DNA from: Kribbella pratensis
Lineage (GTDB): Bacteria; Actinomycetota; Actinomycetes; Propionibacteriales; Kribbellaceae
NCBI RefSeq assembly: GCF_004365355.1
Contig: NZ_SODP01000005.1
Location: 306,358-370,357, forward strand
Direction: 5' to 3'
Length of the DNA: 64,000 nt
The notes below the pieces were generated by a model that worked only from the letters and a program-made list of their open reading frames with translations, was not told the DNA's origin and did no database searches. The position numbers and the translations under genes were made by a program. Positions 55,566-63,630 of the stretch are shown here, piece after piece; the first letter of the stretch is position 1; each line of letters opens with the position of its first letter.

Positions 55566-55606
55566 CAGTCGGGGGTCCGTTCGAGACTGTCGGAGGACCG
55601 TTCGAG
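55566..55606. repeat. 21-bp-period direct repeat before the importer operon
   Basis: Positions 55566-55585 and 55587-55606 match at 17 of 20 positions; both end in CCGTTCGAG. The period is exactly two DNA turns. It sits between the operators and the start codon. Confidence 0.6.
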
Positions 55607-55619
55607 GAAAGGGATCCCA

Positions 55620-56921
55620 GTGAAGCGACTACTTCCTGCCGCGGTCGTCGCGGTCGCGGCGCTTGTCGCCGGATGCGACGGCGGCTCGTCGGATTCCGGC
55701 GCCCCGGCCGCGACGGACAACGGTCCGCAGACCGGGACCGTCACGTTCACCGGTACCGACAACGCCGAGACCTACCAGCCAGTGATCAAGGCCTTCGAGG
55801 CGGAGAACCCGGGCATCAAGGTCGCCTACACCCAGATCCCGTTCGACCAGTTCAACGCGACGATGCAACAGCGGCTGAGCGCGAAGGACAGCGGCATCGA
55901 TGTCTACACGGTCGACGAGCCGCGGGTCTCACAGCTCGCCGCGAAGGGCTTCCTCACCGATCTCAGCGACCTCGACGATCAGGTGAAGACGAAGTTCAGC
56001 GTCGCGGCGTACAAGACCAACCACTTCCGCGACAAGCTGTGGTCGTTGCCGATGTGGAACTCGACGCAGTTCCTCTTCTACAACAAGACCGCGCTCGCGA
56101 AGGCGAAGGTGACGCCGCCGACCGCGGACCCGCAGCAACGCTGGACCTGGGAGCAGGTCGAGACGGCCGGCCGCAAGGCCATGCAGTCGGGCGGTACGAA
56201 GTACGGACTGTTCATGGAGCAGCCCGAGGCGTACTACCAGCTGCAGCCACTGGCCGAATCTCTCGGCGGCGGCTCCGGGATCGAAGGCGACGACGCTCTC
56301 ACCCCGGCCGTCGAGACCGACGGCTGGAAGAAGGCCATGCAGTGGTACGGCGCTACCTTCGCGAGTGGGCTGTCGCCCCGCGGGATCGGCGGTTTCCAGA
56401 CCGGCCCGGTGTTCGCCAACGGTCAGGTGGCGTTCTTCGTTGGCGGGCCATGGGACCTGAAGATCTTCGGCAGCTCGAAGATCGACTGGGGCGTCGCGCC
56501 GCTGCCGTACTTCGAGGGCGGCAAGCCGGTCACGCCGACCGGTTCGTGGTCGCTCGGCATCAACCCGGCGTCGAAGCAGCAGGGGATGGCCCGCAGGTTC
56601 CTCGAGTTCGCGACGCTCGATCCCACCGGCAACCTGGCCACCAGCAGTACGACGACGATCATCCCGGCCAACCTCGAGGCGCAGAAGCAGTACACCCCGA
56701 AGATGGACGCCTTCTCCGGTGCGAAGACGGCCGGCGCTGCCGCGATCACGGCGTACGAGAGCGAGCACACGGCGGTGTCGCGGCCGGTGAGTGTCGGGTA
56801 CATCCAGTTCGAGGAAGTCATGGGCAAGGCGTTCGCCGACATCCGCAACGGCACCAACCCCGACACGCGGCTGCAGGAGGCGACACGCCAGCTCACCGAC
56901 GCATGGCGGTCTATCAAGTGA
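55620..56921 (+). CDS. ABC importer solute-binding lipoprotein
   Basis: A 433-aa family 1 solute-binding protein: signal peptide MKRLLPAAVVAVAALVAGC with lipid Cys19, then GTVTFTGTDNAETYQPVIKAFEAENPG. Family form is that of sugar binders, but the operon also holds a nucleoside hydrolase, so the ligand may be a nucleoside or a sugar derived from one. GTG start at 55620 with GGAAAGGG upstream. First gene of a five-gene LacI operon without an ATPase gene. Confidence 0.88.
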   Translation: MKRLLPAAVVAVAALVAGCDGGSSDSGAPAATDNGPQTGTVTFTGTDNAETYQPVIKAFEAENPGIKVAYTQIPFDQFNATMQQRLSAKDSGIDVYTVDEPRVSQLAAKGFLTDLSDLDDQVKTKFSVAAYKTNHFRDKLWSLPMWNSTQFLFYNKTALAKAKVTPPTADPQQRWTWEQVETAGRKAMQSGGTKYGLFMEQPEAYYQLQPLAESLGGGSGIEGDDALTPAVETDGWKKAMQWYGATFASGLSPRGIGGFQTGPVFANGQVAFFVGGPWDLKIFGSSKIDWGVAPLPYFEGGKPVTPTGSWSLGINPASKQQGMARRFLEFATLDPTGNLATSSTTTIIPANLEAQKQYTPKMDAFSGAKTAGAAAITAYESEHTAVSRPVSVGYIQFEEVMGKAFADIRNGTNPDTRLQEATRQLTDAWRSIK

Positions 56922-56931
56922 AGGCCATCAA

Positions 56932-57795
56932 GTGAGGAAGCGTGGGCAAGGGCTGATCGCCCTTGCCTTCCTCGCGCCGGCGCTGCTGTGCCTCGCCGTA
57001 CTGCGGATCGTCCCGGCGATCTCCGCCGTCGTCGAGAGCTTCTACGCCGAGAGCCTGCTGCGCGGCGGCCGGGTGTTCGCGGGGCTGGGCAACTACACGG
57101 ACCTGGTGTCGAACAAGGACTTCCGGCAGGCGGTAGGAGTGACGTTGCTGTTCACCGTCCTGGTGAACCCGATCCAAGTCGTCGTCTCGTTCCTGCTGGC
57201 CGTGCTCTTCACCCAGCGCGCGATGGGCTCAAAGCTGTGGCGCACCCTGGTCATCCTGCCGATAGCCACCCCGCCTGCGGTGTCGGCAGTGATCTGGAGC
57301 GTCATCTATCGGCCGGACGGCCTCGCGAACGGCGTACTCGAGCGGCTCGGTCTGCCCGTCCAGCCGTTCCTGACGTCGTCCGGCCAGGTGCTGCCGTCGC
57401 TGATCGTGCTGCTGTCGTGGATCGGCGTCGGCTACTGGATGCTCTTCCTGATCGCGGGCATCCAGGAGGTCCCCGTCGAGGTCCGTGAGGCCGCGCTGCT
57501 CGACGGTGCGAGTGCCTGGCGCCGGATGGTCTCGGTCATCCTCCCGCTGGTACGCCGGCCGCTGGCGTTCGTGCTGGTCGCCGACACGGTCTCCAACCTG
57601 CTCGTGTTCGCGCCGGTGCAGATCCTGACCAAGGGCGGCCCGAACGGCAACAGCAACCTGTTGATGTACGACGTCTACACCCGCGCCTACGCGATCGGCG
57701 ACATCCACGTCGCGCAGGCCGAGGTCGTGATCCTGGTCGCGCTGACACTCGCGATCGTGGCCGGCCAGTTCCGGCTGTTGCGAGGTGACCAGTGA
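56932..57795 (+). CDS. ABC importer permease (MalF type)
   Basis: A 287-aa permease with six predicted helices; EAA loop PVEVREAALLDGASAWRR (about 181-198). GTG at 56932 with GAAGG upstream is chosen because it starts just before the first helix (GLIALAFLAPALLCL); longer frames overlap the binding-protein gene. Stop overlaps the next permease start by 4 nt. Confidence 0.87.
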   Translation: MRKRGQGLIALAFLAPALLCLAVLRIVPAISAVVESFYAESLLRGGRVFAGLGNYTDLVSNKDFRQAVGVTLLFTVLVNPIQVVVSFLLAVLFTQRAMGSKLWRTLVILPIATPPAVSAVIWSVIYRPDGLANGVLERLGLPVQPFLTSSGQVLPSLIVLLSWIGVGYWMLFLIAGIQEVPVEVREAALLDGASAWRRMVSVILPLVRRPLAFVLVADTVSNLLVFAPVQILTKGGPNGNSNLLMYDVYTRAYAIGDIHVAQAEVVILVALTLAIVAGQFRLLRGDQ

Positions 57796-58619
57796 AGCCG
57801 CGCCTGCAGTCACTCAGCCTGTCGGTGCTCGGCGGAGTCGTCGGGATCCTGTTCTTCCTGCCGTTGCTGTGGGTGCTGACCAACTCGCTGCGGCCGGGTT
57901 CGGAGACGTTCGCGCATCTGACGTTGTCGTGGCGGACGTTCTTCGAGTTGAAGCCGACCCTGCACAACTACTCGGCCTTGCTGAGCAGCGATGTCGGTCG
58001 CGCGACGCTCAACTCGATCCTGGTCAGCGCGGCCACGGTCGTCATCGGTCTCGCGGTCTGCGCGTCGGCGGCGTTCGGGCTGGCGGCGTTCGAGTACCGC
58101 GGGCGCGGGCTGGTGTTCGGCATCGTCGTACTGAGCTTCCTGGTGCCGTTCGACGCGATCGCGATCCCGCTGTCGACGATGTTCCGCGACTGGCAGCTGA
58201 CCAACACGTTCACCGGGCTGGTGCTGCCGGGGATCGGCAACGGGATGGCGATCTTCCTGCTGCGGCAGTTCTTCCTCGGTATCCCGGCCGAACTGGTCGA
58301 GGCCGGGAGGCTCGACGGGCTGGGCTGGTTCGGCGTCTTCCGCTGGATCTACCTGCCGTTGTCGCGGCCCGCGCTGATCGGCGCCGGCCTGATGCTGTTC
58401 CTCTTCCAGTGGCAGTCCTACGTCTGGCCGCTGCTGATCGGCACCGACGCCAAGCACATCCTCGGCCCGGTGGCCCTGTCCAACCTGCAAGGTCAGAACT
58501 TCGCCGACTACGGTCTCGTCTTCGCGGGCGCCGTCGTCCTCACCGTCATCCCGCTGATGGTCATCGCCGGCTTCCAGCGGTACTTCGTCCAGTCCGTGGC
58601 GAGCAGCGGGCTCAAGTAG
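57792..58619 (+). CDS. ABC importer permease (MalG type)
   Basis: A 275-aa permease with six predicted helices (first at GILFFLPLLWVLTNSL) and the EAA loop PAELVEAGRLDGLGWFGVFR (about 165-184). GTG start coupled to the partner permease by a GTGA overlap. The ATPase must come from elsewhere, as for the amino-sugar importer in this window. Confidence 0.87.
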   Translation: MKPRLQSLSLSVLGGVVGILFFLPLLWVLTNSLRPGSETFAHLTLSWRTFFELKPTLHNYSALLSSDVGRATLNSILVSAATVVIGLAVCASAAFGLAAFEYRGRGLVFGIVVLSFLVPFDAIAIPLSTMFRDWQLTNTFTGLVLPGIGNGMAIFLLRQFFLGIPAELVEAGRLDGLGWFGVFRWIYLPLSRPALIGAGLMLFLFQWQSYVWPLLIGTDAKHILGPVALSNLQGQNFADYGLVFAGAVVLTVIPLMVIAGFQRYFVQSVASSGLK

Positions 58620-58629
58620 AAGGAATTCT

Positions 58630-59538
58630 GTGCGATCGATCATTCTCGATACCGATATCGGCTCCGACGTCGACGACGCCATGGCGCTGGCCCAGATCAT
58701 GGGCAGCCCGGATCTCGACCTGCTCGAGGTCCACACGGTGTACGGCGATACGCGGCTGCGCGCTCAACTCGCGCGCCGGTACGCCGCCTTGGCCGGCCGC
58801 GACCTGGTCGTCGTACCGGGTGCCGCGGAGACCTTGTCGGGACGTGACGTCTGGTGGGCCGGGCATGAGGGCACGCTGCACGACGACCTGGCCTCCGAGA
58901 CAGTCAGTGCGGAGAGTGCGCCGCAGCGGTTGGTGGCCCGGCTACGCGAGCGACCTGGTGAGCTCGACGTGGCGGCGATCGGCCCGCTGACCAACGTGGC
59001 TGAGGCGTTACAGCTCGAGCCTGAGGTGGCGCGGTGGATCCGGCATCTGTGGGTGATGGGTGGGTCGTTCGGCGATGAGAGGTCGGAGCACAACTTCAAG
59101 TCCGACGACATTGCGGCGCAGGTAGTGCTGAGCGCGGGGATTCCGACGACGATCACCGGTTTGGAGATCACGCAGCAGGTGACGATCGAGGCGTCCCGGT
59201 TGGAGCGGATCCGGGCTGCTGGTCGGCTGGGCGCCGCGCTCGGGGCGGATATCGAGCAGTGGTGGGCGTACTGGAACGAGACGTGGAACGTGCCGCATGA
59301 CCCGGTGGCGGTTCTCGCGCTGAGTCGCCCGGAACTGTTCAGATTCTCGGAGGTCGGCAGAGTCGCGATCGCGGTGGGTGGGGACAGCGCGGGGCGTAGT
59401 ACGTTCACCCCGGATCCCGAGGGGACCGTGCGGATCGTGACCGGGGTTGACGCCGAGCGGGTGGCTGAGGAGATCACCGCCCGGATCGTGGCGGCATACC
59501 CTGCAGATCATGGGGAGAGCGATGGCGACGGCTCGTGA
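58630..59538 (+). CDS. Nucleoside hydrolase (inosine-uridine preferring type)
   Basis: A 302-aa IUNH-fold enzyme that cleaves N-glycosidic bonds of ribonucleosides. The calcium-binding DTDIGSDVDDAMAL is at the N-terminus (residues 7-20). Other motifs are VAAIGPLTNVAEAL, EHNFKSDDIAA and the C-terminal HDPVAVLAL. GTG at 58630 with AGAAGGA upstream. It follows the permease by 10 bp and overlaps the LacI gene by 17 nt, which suggests the operon takes up and cleaves nucleosides or analogous N-ribosides. Confidence 0.88.
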   Translation: MRSIILDTDIGSDVDDAMALAQIMGSPDLDLLEVHTVYGDTRLRAQLARRYAALAGRDLVVVPGAAETLSGRDVWWAGHEGTLHDDLASETVSAESAPQRLVARLRERPGELDVAAIGPLTNVAEALQLEPEVARWIRHLWVMGGSFGDERSEHNFKSDDIAAQVVLSAGIPTTITGLEITQQVTIEASRLERIRAAGRLGAALGADIEQWWAYWNETWNVPHDPVAVLALSRPELFRFSEVGRVAIAVGGDSAGRSTFTPDPEGTVRIVTGVDAERVAEEITARIVAAYPADHGESDGDGS

Positions 59539-60514
59539 TGTCGCGGAGCGGGCCGGCACGTCCACTGCGGTCGTCAGCTACGTCTTCAACAACGGCCCCC
59601 GGCCCGTGTCGGCGGAGACCCGCCGGCGTGTGCTGGAGGCCGCGGCGGAGCTGGACTACCGGCCCAACATCCTCGCCCGGGCGCTGAGTGCGGGACGCAC
59701 GTACTCGCTCGGCCTGCTGATCCCGCAGATCCGCAACCCGTACTTCGCCACGCTCGCGGAGCACCTGGAGAACTTCGCGCGGCAGCACGACCACCTGCTG
59801 CTGATCGGTGACTCGGCGGGCGATCCGGAGCAGGAGTCCGCGCACATCGGCTCGTTCATCGAGCGCAAGGTCGACGGCGTCGTCCTCGTCTCGCTGCTGG
59901 TGGAGCCCGCGATCCAGCGGTTCGCGGCGGCCGGCGTACCGGTCGTTGCTCTGCATCCCGTGCCAGAGGGCGTGACGGTGTCGACGCTTTCGATCGACTA
60001 CGTCGCGGCCGCCGAGGCGTCGACGGATCACCTGCTCTCACACGGCTACCGCACCCTCGGCGTCGTCACTGGTCCCGAGGACTCACCTGGTACGTCGGAA
60101 CACCGGCGCGGGATCGAACGGGCCCTGGAGAAGCACCCGCGGGCCTCGGCGCGGTACGTCGCCAGCCCGGTGTCACGCTTCGCCGCACGGGACGCCGTAC
60201 AGCCGTGGTTCGAGCAGAAGCGGCCACCGCGGGCGATCTACTGCTCGACCGACGAGCAGGCATTCGGCGTACTGTTCGCGGCTTGGGAGGCCGGGCTGCG
60301 AGTGCCGGAAGACGTTGCGGTGATGGGGTTCGACGGCACCAGCGAGTGCACGGTGACGATCCCGCCGCTGGCCAGCGTGCGCCAGCCGATCGACGAGACA
60401 GCCCGTCGCGCCGTCGAGCTGCTGCTGGATCGCACGAACACCGAGGCGGCTAGGCACGTCCTCGACTACACGCTGATCCCCAGCGCCTCCTGTGGCTGTC
60501 ACGCGGATCGCTGA
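59522..60514 (+). CDS. LacI-family transcriptional regulator
   Basis: A 330-aa repressor. N-terminal HTH ATARDVAERAGTSTAVVSYVFNN with hinge helix NILARALSAG, then a periplasmic-binding-protein-like ligand domain (TYSLGLLIPQIRNPYFATLAE) and C-terminal core. ATG at 59522 has GGGGAG 4-5 nt upstream; an ATG at 59510 would add four residues. Likely repressor of its own operon through the palindromes at 55535-55560, relieved by the imported substrate or a breakdown product. Confidence 0.88.
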   Translation: MATARDVAERAGTSTAVVSYVFNNGPRPVSAETRRRVLEAAAELDYRPNILARALSAGRTYSLGLLIPQIRNPYFATLAEHLENFARQHDHLLLIGDSAGDPEQESAHIGSFIERKVDGVVLVSLLVEPAIQRFAAAGVPVVALHPVPEGVTVSTLSIDYVAAAEASTDHLLSHGYRTLGVVTGPEDSPGTSEHRRGIERALEKHPRASARYVASPVSRFAARDAVQPWFEQKRPPRAIYCSTDEQAFGVLFAAWEAGLRVPEDVAVMGFDGTSECTVTIPPLASVRQPIDETARRAVELLLDRTNTEAARHVLDYTLIPSASCGCHADR

Positions 60515-60628
60515 GCCTCCGGTGAACGCCGCGTGAACCCGCTCGCCTCGCGGCTCGCCGTTGAAGGTGCAGTGGGCGCGGTCGCGACCCCGCCCGGCGC
60601 GGGTGGCGCCGCCTCGTCCAGGAACGCG

Positions 60629-60670
60629 GCCGATCGCGCTGCCGCCGCCGAGCGGGGCAACGCGATCGGC
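60629..60670. terminator. Probable bidirectional terminator after the LacI operon
   Basis: GCCGATCGCG (60629-60638) and CGCGATCGGC (60661-60670) are perfect complements with a 22-nt GC-rich loop. The 187-bp gap has no other structure apart from the 9-bp repeats near its end. Confidence 0.5.
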
Positions 60671-60681
60671 TAACGCTCGCC

Positions 60682-60708
60682 GGTCAGGCGGGTCAGGCGG
60701 GTCAGGCT
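60682..60708. repeat. Three tandem 9-bp repeats at the end of the HdeD-like gene
   Basis: GGTCAGGC(G/T) three times in a row, covering the stop codon (60702) of the minus-strand gene. Slippage here could alter the protein's C-terminus. Confidence 0.6.
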
Positions 60709-61268
60709 GGTGAGGGGCTGGCGTGGGCGGGGCCGCTGTGCAGCTCCCGGCGTACCGACCAGCCGACGCCGATCAGGACCACGCCCCACACGAGTGCGGT
60801 GACGCCCAGTACGACGGCGACGCCGACCGCGCCCGCTCCGGGATTGGCAGCGAACAGCACGCCGATCAGGATCGACAGCAGCCCGTTCAGCACCAGGAGC
60901 CAGCGCGGCACCACCTGCTGACTGCTGAAGGCCCCGGCGAGTTCGAAGACGCCGCGGATGATCAGCCAGATCCCGAGGATCCAGGTCAGCGTCGCCGCGG
61001 CCATCCCCGGGCTGGTGATCGCGAAGAACGCCGCGACCAGCGCGATCACGCCGAGCACGACCAGCCAGAGCCGGCTGCCCTTCGACTCGGGCTGGAACGC
61101 CTGGACGATCGAGCCGATGCCGTCGGTCAGGGCCCAGATGCCCCACAGCAGGGCCAGTGCGATTGCCGTGTGGATGGGCCACGCGATCGCGAGGATTCCG
61201 AAGATTACGGCGATGACGCCGCGGACGAGCAACATCTTCCAGCCGAGAGTCAGCCAGTCCCGCTCCAT
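60702..61268 (-). CDS. HdeD-family membrane protein
   Basis: A 188-aa protein with six predicted helices in three hairpins (for example MLLVRGVIAVIFGILAIAWP, LWLVVLGVIALVAAFFAITSP and WLLVLNGLLSILIGVLFAANPG), the DUF308/HdeD pattern. In E. coli HdeD is linked to acid resistance; in actinobacteria the role is unproven. ATG at 61268 has a near-ideal AAAGGAGG ribosome site. It is a single gene. Confidence 0.8.
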   Translation of the reverse strand: MERDWLTLGWKMLLVRGVIAVIFGILAIAWPIHTAIALALLWGIWALTDGIGSIVQAFQPESKGSRLWLVVLGVIALVAAFFAITSPGMAAATLTWILGIWLIIRGVFELAGAFSSQQVVPRWLLVLNGLLSILIGVLFAANPGAGAVGVAVVLGVTALVWGVVLIGVGWSVRRELHSGPAHASPSPA

Positions 61269-61340
61269 GTCGGACCTCCTTTGAGGGGCTTTCACCCTCA
61301 TGGTGATCCTGGTTGCGGTACGTGACAACTACCTGACGAA

Positions 61341-62060
61341 CTACTCCGACGCGCGGCGCAGCGCTTCGGACAGTCGCTCGGCGGCGGCCATCACGGCCGG
61401 GGCGTGCATGCGGCCGGGCTGGCGGGACAGGCGTTCGATCGGGCCGGAGACCGAGACGGCGGCGATCACCTTGCCGCTGGGGGAGCGGACCGGAGCCGAG
61501 ACCGACGCGACGCCCTGCTCCCGCTCACCGACGGAGTGCGCCCACCCACGACGCCGTACGCCGGCCAGCGCGGCCGCGTTGAACGACGCGTTGTGGAGTC
61601 CGCGGTGCATCCGCTCCGGGTCCTCCCAGGCAAGCAGTATCTGGGCAGCCGAACCGGCGGCCATCGTCAACTGGCTGCCGACCGGCACGGTGTCGCGCAG
61701 ACCGGACGGACGCTCGGCGGCGGCGACGCACACGCGATACTCACCCTGGCGGCGGAAGAGCTGCGCCGACTCACCGGTGATGTCCCGCAGTCGCGCCAGC
61801 ACCGGGCCGGCGGTCGCGAGCAGCCGGTCCTCACCGGCGGCGGAGGCCAACTCACTGAGTCGCGGACCGAGCACGAACCGTCCCTGCATGTCGCGGCCGA
61901 CCAGACGGTGGTGCTCCAGCGCCACCGCGAGCCGGTGTGCGGTCGGGCGGGCCAGCCCGGTCGCCGCGACGAGACCGGCCAGGGTCGCCGGCCCGGACTC
62001 GAGCGCGGACAGAACGAGAGCTGCTTTGTCGAGAACGCCGACTCCGCTAGAGTTGTCCAT
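61341..62060 (-). CDS. ndgR: IclR-family regulator of leucine biosynthesis (NdgR-like)
   Basis: A 239-aa IclR protein. N-terminal winged helix VLDKAALVLSALESGPATLAGLVAATGLARPTAHRL (about 9-44), then the effector domain (SAQLFRRQGEYRVCVAAAERPSGLRD to GKVIAAVSVSGPIERL). It sits divergent from leuCD, the known place of NdgR/AreB in Streptomyces, where it controls leuCD and other amino acid genes. The palindrome GAGACG-N7-CGTCTC overlaps its promoter and start. The identity as NdgR is from position and family. Confidence 0.85.
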   Translation of the reverse strand: MDNSSGVGVLDKAALVLSALESGPATLAGLVAATGLARPTAHRLAVALEHHRLVGRDMQGRFVLGPRLSELASAAGEDRLLATAGPVLARLRDITGESAQLFRRQGEYRVCVAAAERPSGLRDTVPVGSQLTMAAGSAAQILLAWEDPERMHRGLHNASFNAAALAGVRRRGWAHSVGEREQGVASVSAPVRSPSGKVIAAVSVSGPIERLSRQPGRMHAPAVMAAAERLSEALRRASE

Positions 62061-62079
62061 GAGACGATACTGCCGTCTC
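62061..62079. promoter_or_regulatory. Probable NdgR operator
   Basis: GAGACG (62061-62066) and CGTCTC (62074-62079) are perfect inverted arms with a 7-bp spacer, directly before the regulator's ATG and within the leuCD control region. Confidence 0.6.
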
Positions 62080-62191
62080 GAATCGTGGAACGCAAGTCGC
62101 TTGGACGGTCCCGTGCGGAGCACGCTGAAAAAAGCAGTGCGAGAGCACAGTGAGCGGAAAGCACCCACTTCCAATCTCAAAGGAGAGTCTG

Positions 62192-63616
62192 ATGGGTAGG
62201 ACGTTGTCGGAAAAGGTCTGGGATGCGCATGTCGTGCGCCATGCCGACGGAGAGCCCGACCTTCTCTACATCGACCTCCATCTGGTCCACGAGGTGACCA
62301 GTCCACAGGCCTTCGACGGTCTGCGGCTGGCCGGCCGCGGCGTCCGCCGTCCGGATCTGACGATTGCGACCGAGGACCACAACGTCCCGACGTACGACGT
62401 GGACAAGCCGATCGCCGACCCGGTGTCGCGCACCCAGGTGGACACGCTGCGGAAGAACGCCGAGGAGTTCGGCATCCGGATCCATACGCTCGGCGACCCG
62501 GACCAGGGCGTCGTGCACGTGATCGGCCCGCAGCTCGGACTGACCCAGCCCGGCATGACCGTGGTCTGCGGTGACAGCCACACCTCCACGCACGGTGCGT
62601 TCGGAGCCATTGCCTTCGGCATCGGCACGAGCGAGGTCGAGCACGTGCTGGCCACGCAGACGTTGATGCAGGCGCGGCCGAAGACGATGGCCGTGACGGT
62701 CGACGGCGTACTGCCGGACGGCGTCTCCGCGAAGGACCTGGTGCTGGCGCTGATCGCGAAGGTCGGCACCGGCGGCGGCCAGGGCTACATCGTCGAGTAC
62801 CGCGGTGAAGCGATCCGCGCGCTGAGCATGGAAGCCCGGATGACGATCTGCAACATGTCGATCGAGTGGGGCGCCAAGGCCGGCATGATCGCGCCGGACG
62901 AGACCACGTTCGCGTACCTGCAGGACAAGCCGCATGCGCCGCAGGGCGTCGACTGGGAAGCCGCGGTCGAGTACTGGAAGAGCCTGGCCACCGACGAGGA
63001 CGCGACGTTCGACCGCGAGGTCGTGCTGCGGGCCGAGGACATCGCGCCGTTCGTCACCTGGGGAACGAACCCGGGCCAGGGCATCCCGCTGTCGGAGAAG
63101 GTGCCGTCGCCGGACGACTTCGACAACGAGAACGACAAGGTCGCCGCCGAGCGCGCGCTGGAGTACATGGGCCTCACCGCAGGTACGCCGATGCGCGAGA
63201 TCCACGTGGACACGGTCTTCCTGGGCTCCTGCACCAACGGCCGGATCGAGGACCTGCGCGCCGCGGCCGGGGTGCTCGCCGGGCGGAAGGTTGCCGAGGG
63301 CACCCGGATGCTCGTCGTGCCGGGCTCGGGCCGGGTCCGGCTGCAGGCCGAGGCCGAGGGCCTGGACACGATCTTCAAGGACGCCGGCGCGGAGTGGCGC
63401 GGTGCCGGCTGCTCGATGTGCCTGGGCATGAACCCGGACCAGCTGGCCCCGGGGGAGCGCAGCGCCTCCACCTCGAACCGGAACTTCGAAGGCCGCCAGG
63501 GCAAGGGCGGTCGCACCCACCTGGTGTCGCCGCTGGTCGCCGCTGCGACCGCCGTCACCGGCACCCTGGCCGCACCGGCCGACCTGCCGCCCGTCGCCGT
63601 ACCTGCGAACGCCTGA
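62192..63616 (+). CDS. leuC: 3-isopropylmalate dehydratase, large subunit
   Basis: A 474-aa aconitase-family protein that isomerises 2- to 3-isopropylmalate; it can also process citramalate made by CimA. 4Fe-4S cysteines are in GSCTNGRIEDL and CSMCLGMNPDQ, and SDHNVPT-type binding reads EDHNVPTYD; CGDSHTSTHGAFG is intact. ATG at 62192 with AAAGGAG upstream. The 112-bp leader has no leucine-rich peptide, so control seems to be by NdgR rather than attenuation. leuD follows after 14 bp. Confidence 0.95.
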   Translation: MGRTLSEKVWDAHVVRHADGEPDLLYIDLHLVHEVTSPQAFDGLRLAGRGVRRPDLTIATEDHNVPTYDVDKPIADPVSRTQVDTLRKNAEEFGIRIHTLGDPDQGVVHVIGPQLGLTQPGMTVVCGDSHTSTHGAFGAIAFGIGTSEVEHVLATQTLMQARPKTMAVTVDGVLPDGVSAKDLVLALIAKVGTGGGQGYIVEYRGEAIRALSMEARMTICNMSIEWGAKAGMIAPDETTFAYLQDKPHAPQGVDWEAAVEYWKSLATDEDATFDREVVLRAEDIAPFVTWGTNPGQGIPLSEKVPSPDDFDNENDKVAAERALEYMGLTAGTPMREIHVDTVFLGSCTNGRIEDLRAAAGVLAGRKVAEGTRMLVVPGSGRVRLQAEAEGLDTIFKDAGAEWRGAGCSMCLGMNPDQLAPGERSASTSNRNFEGRQGKGGRTHLVSPLVAAATAVTGTLAAPADLPPVAVPANA

Positions 63617-63630
63617 GGAGCAACGGAATC

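Noticed and set aside
62080..62191. Leucine attenuator before leuC
   Set aside because: No short frame with a run of Leu codons and no terminator with T tract; an IclR operator explains control better.
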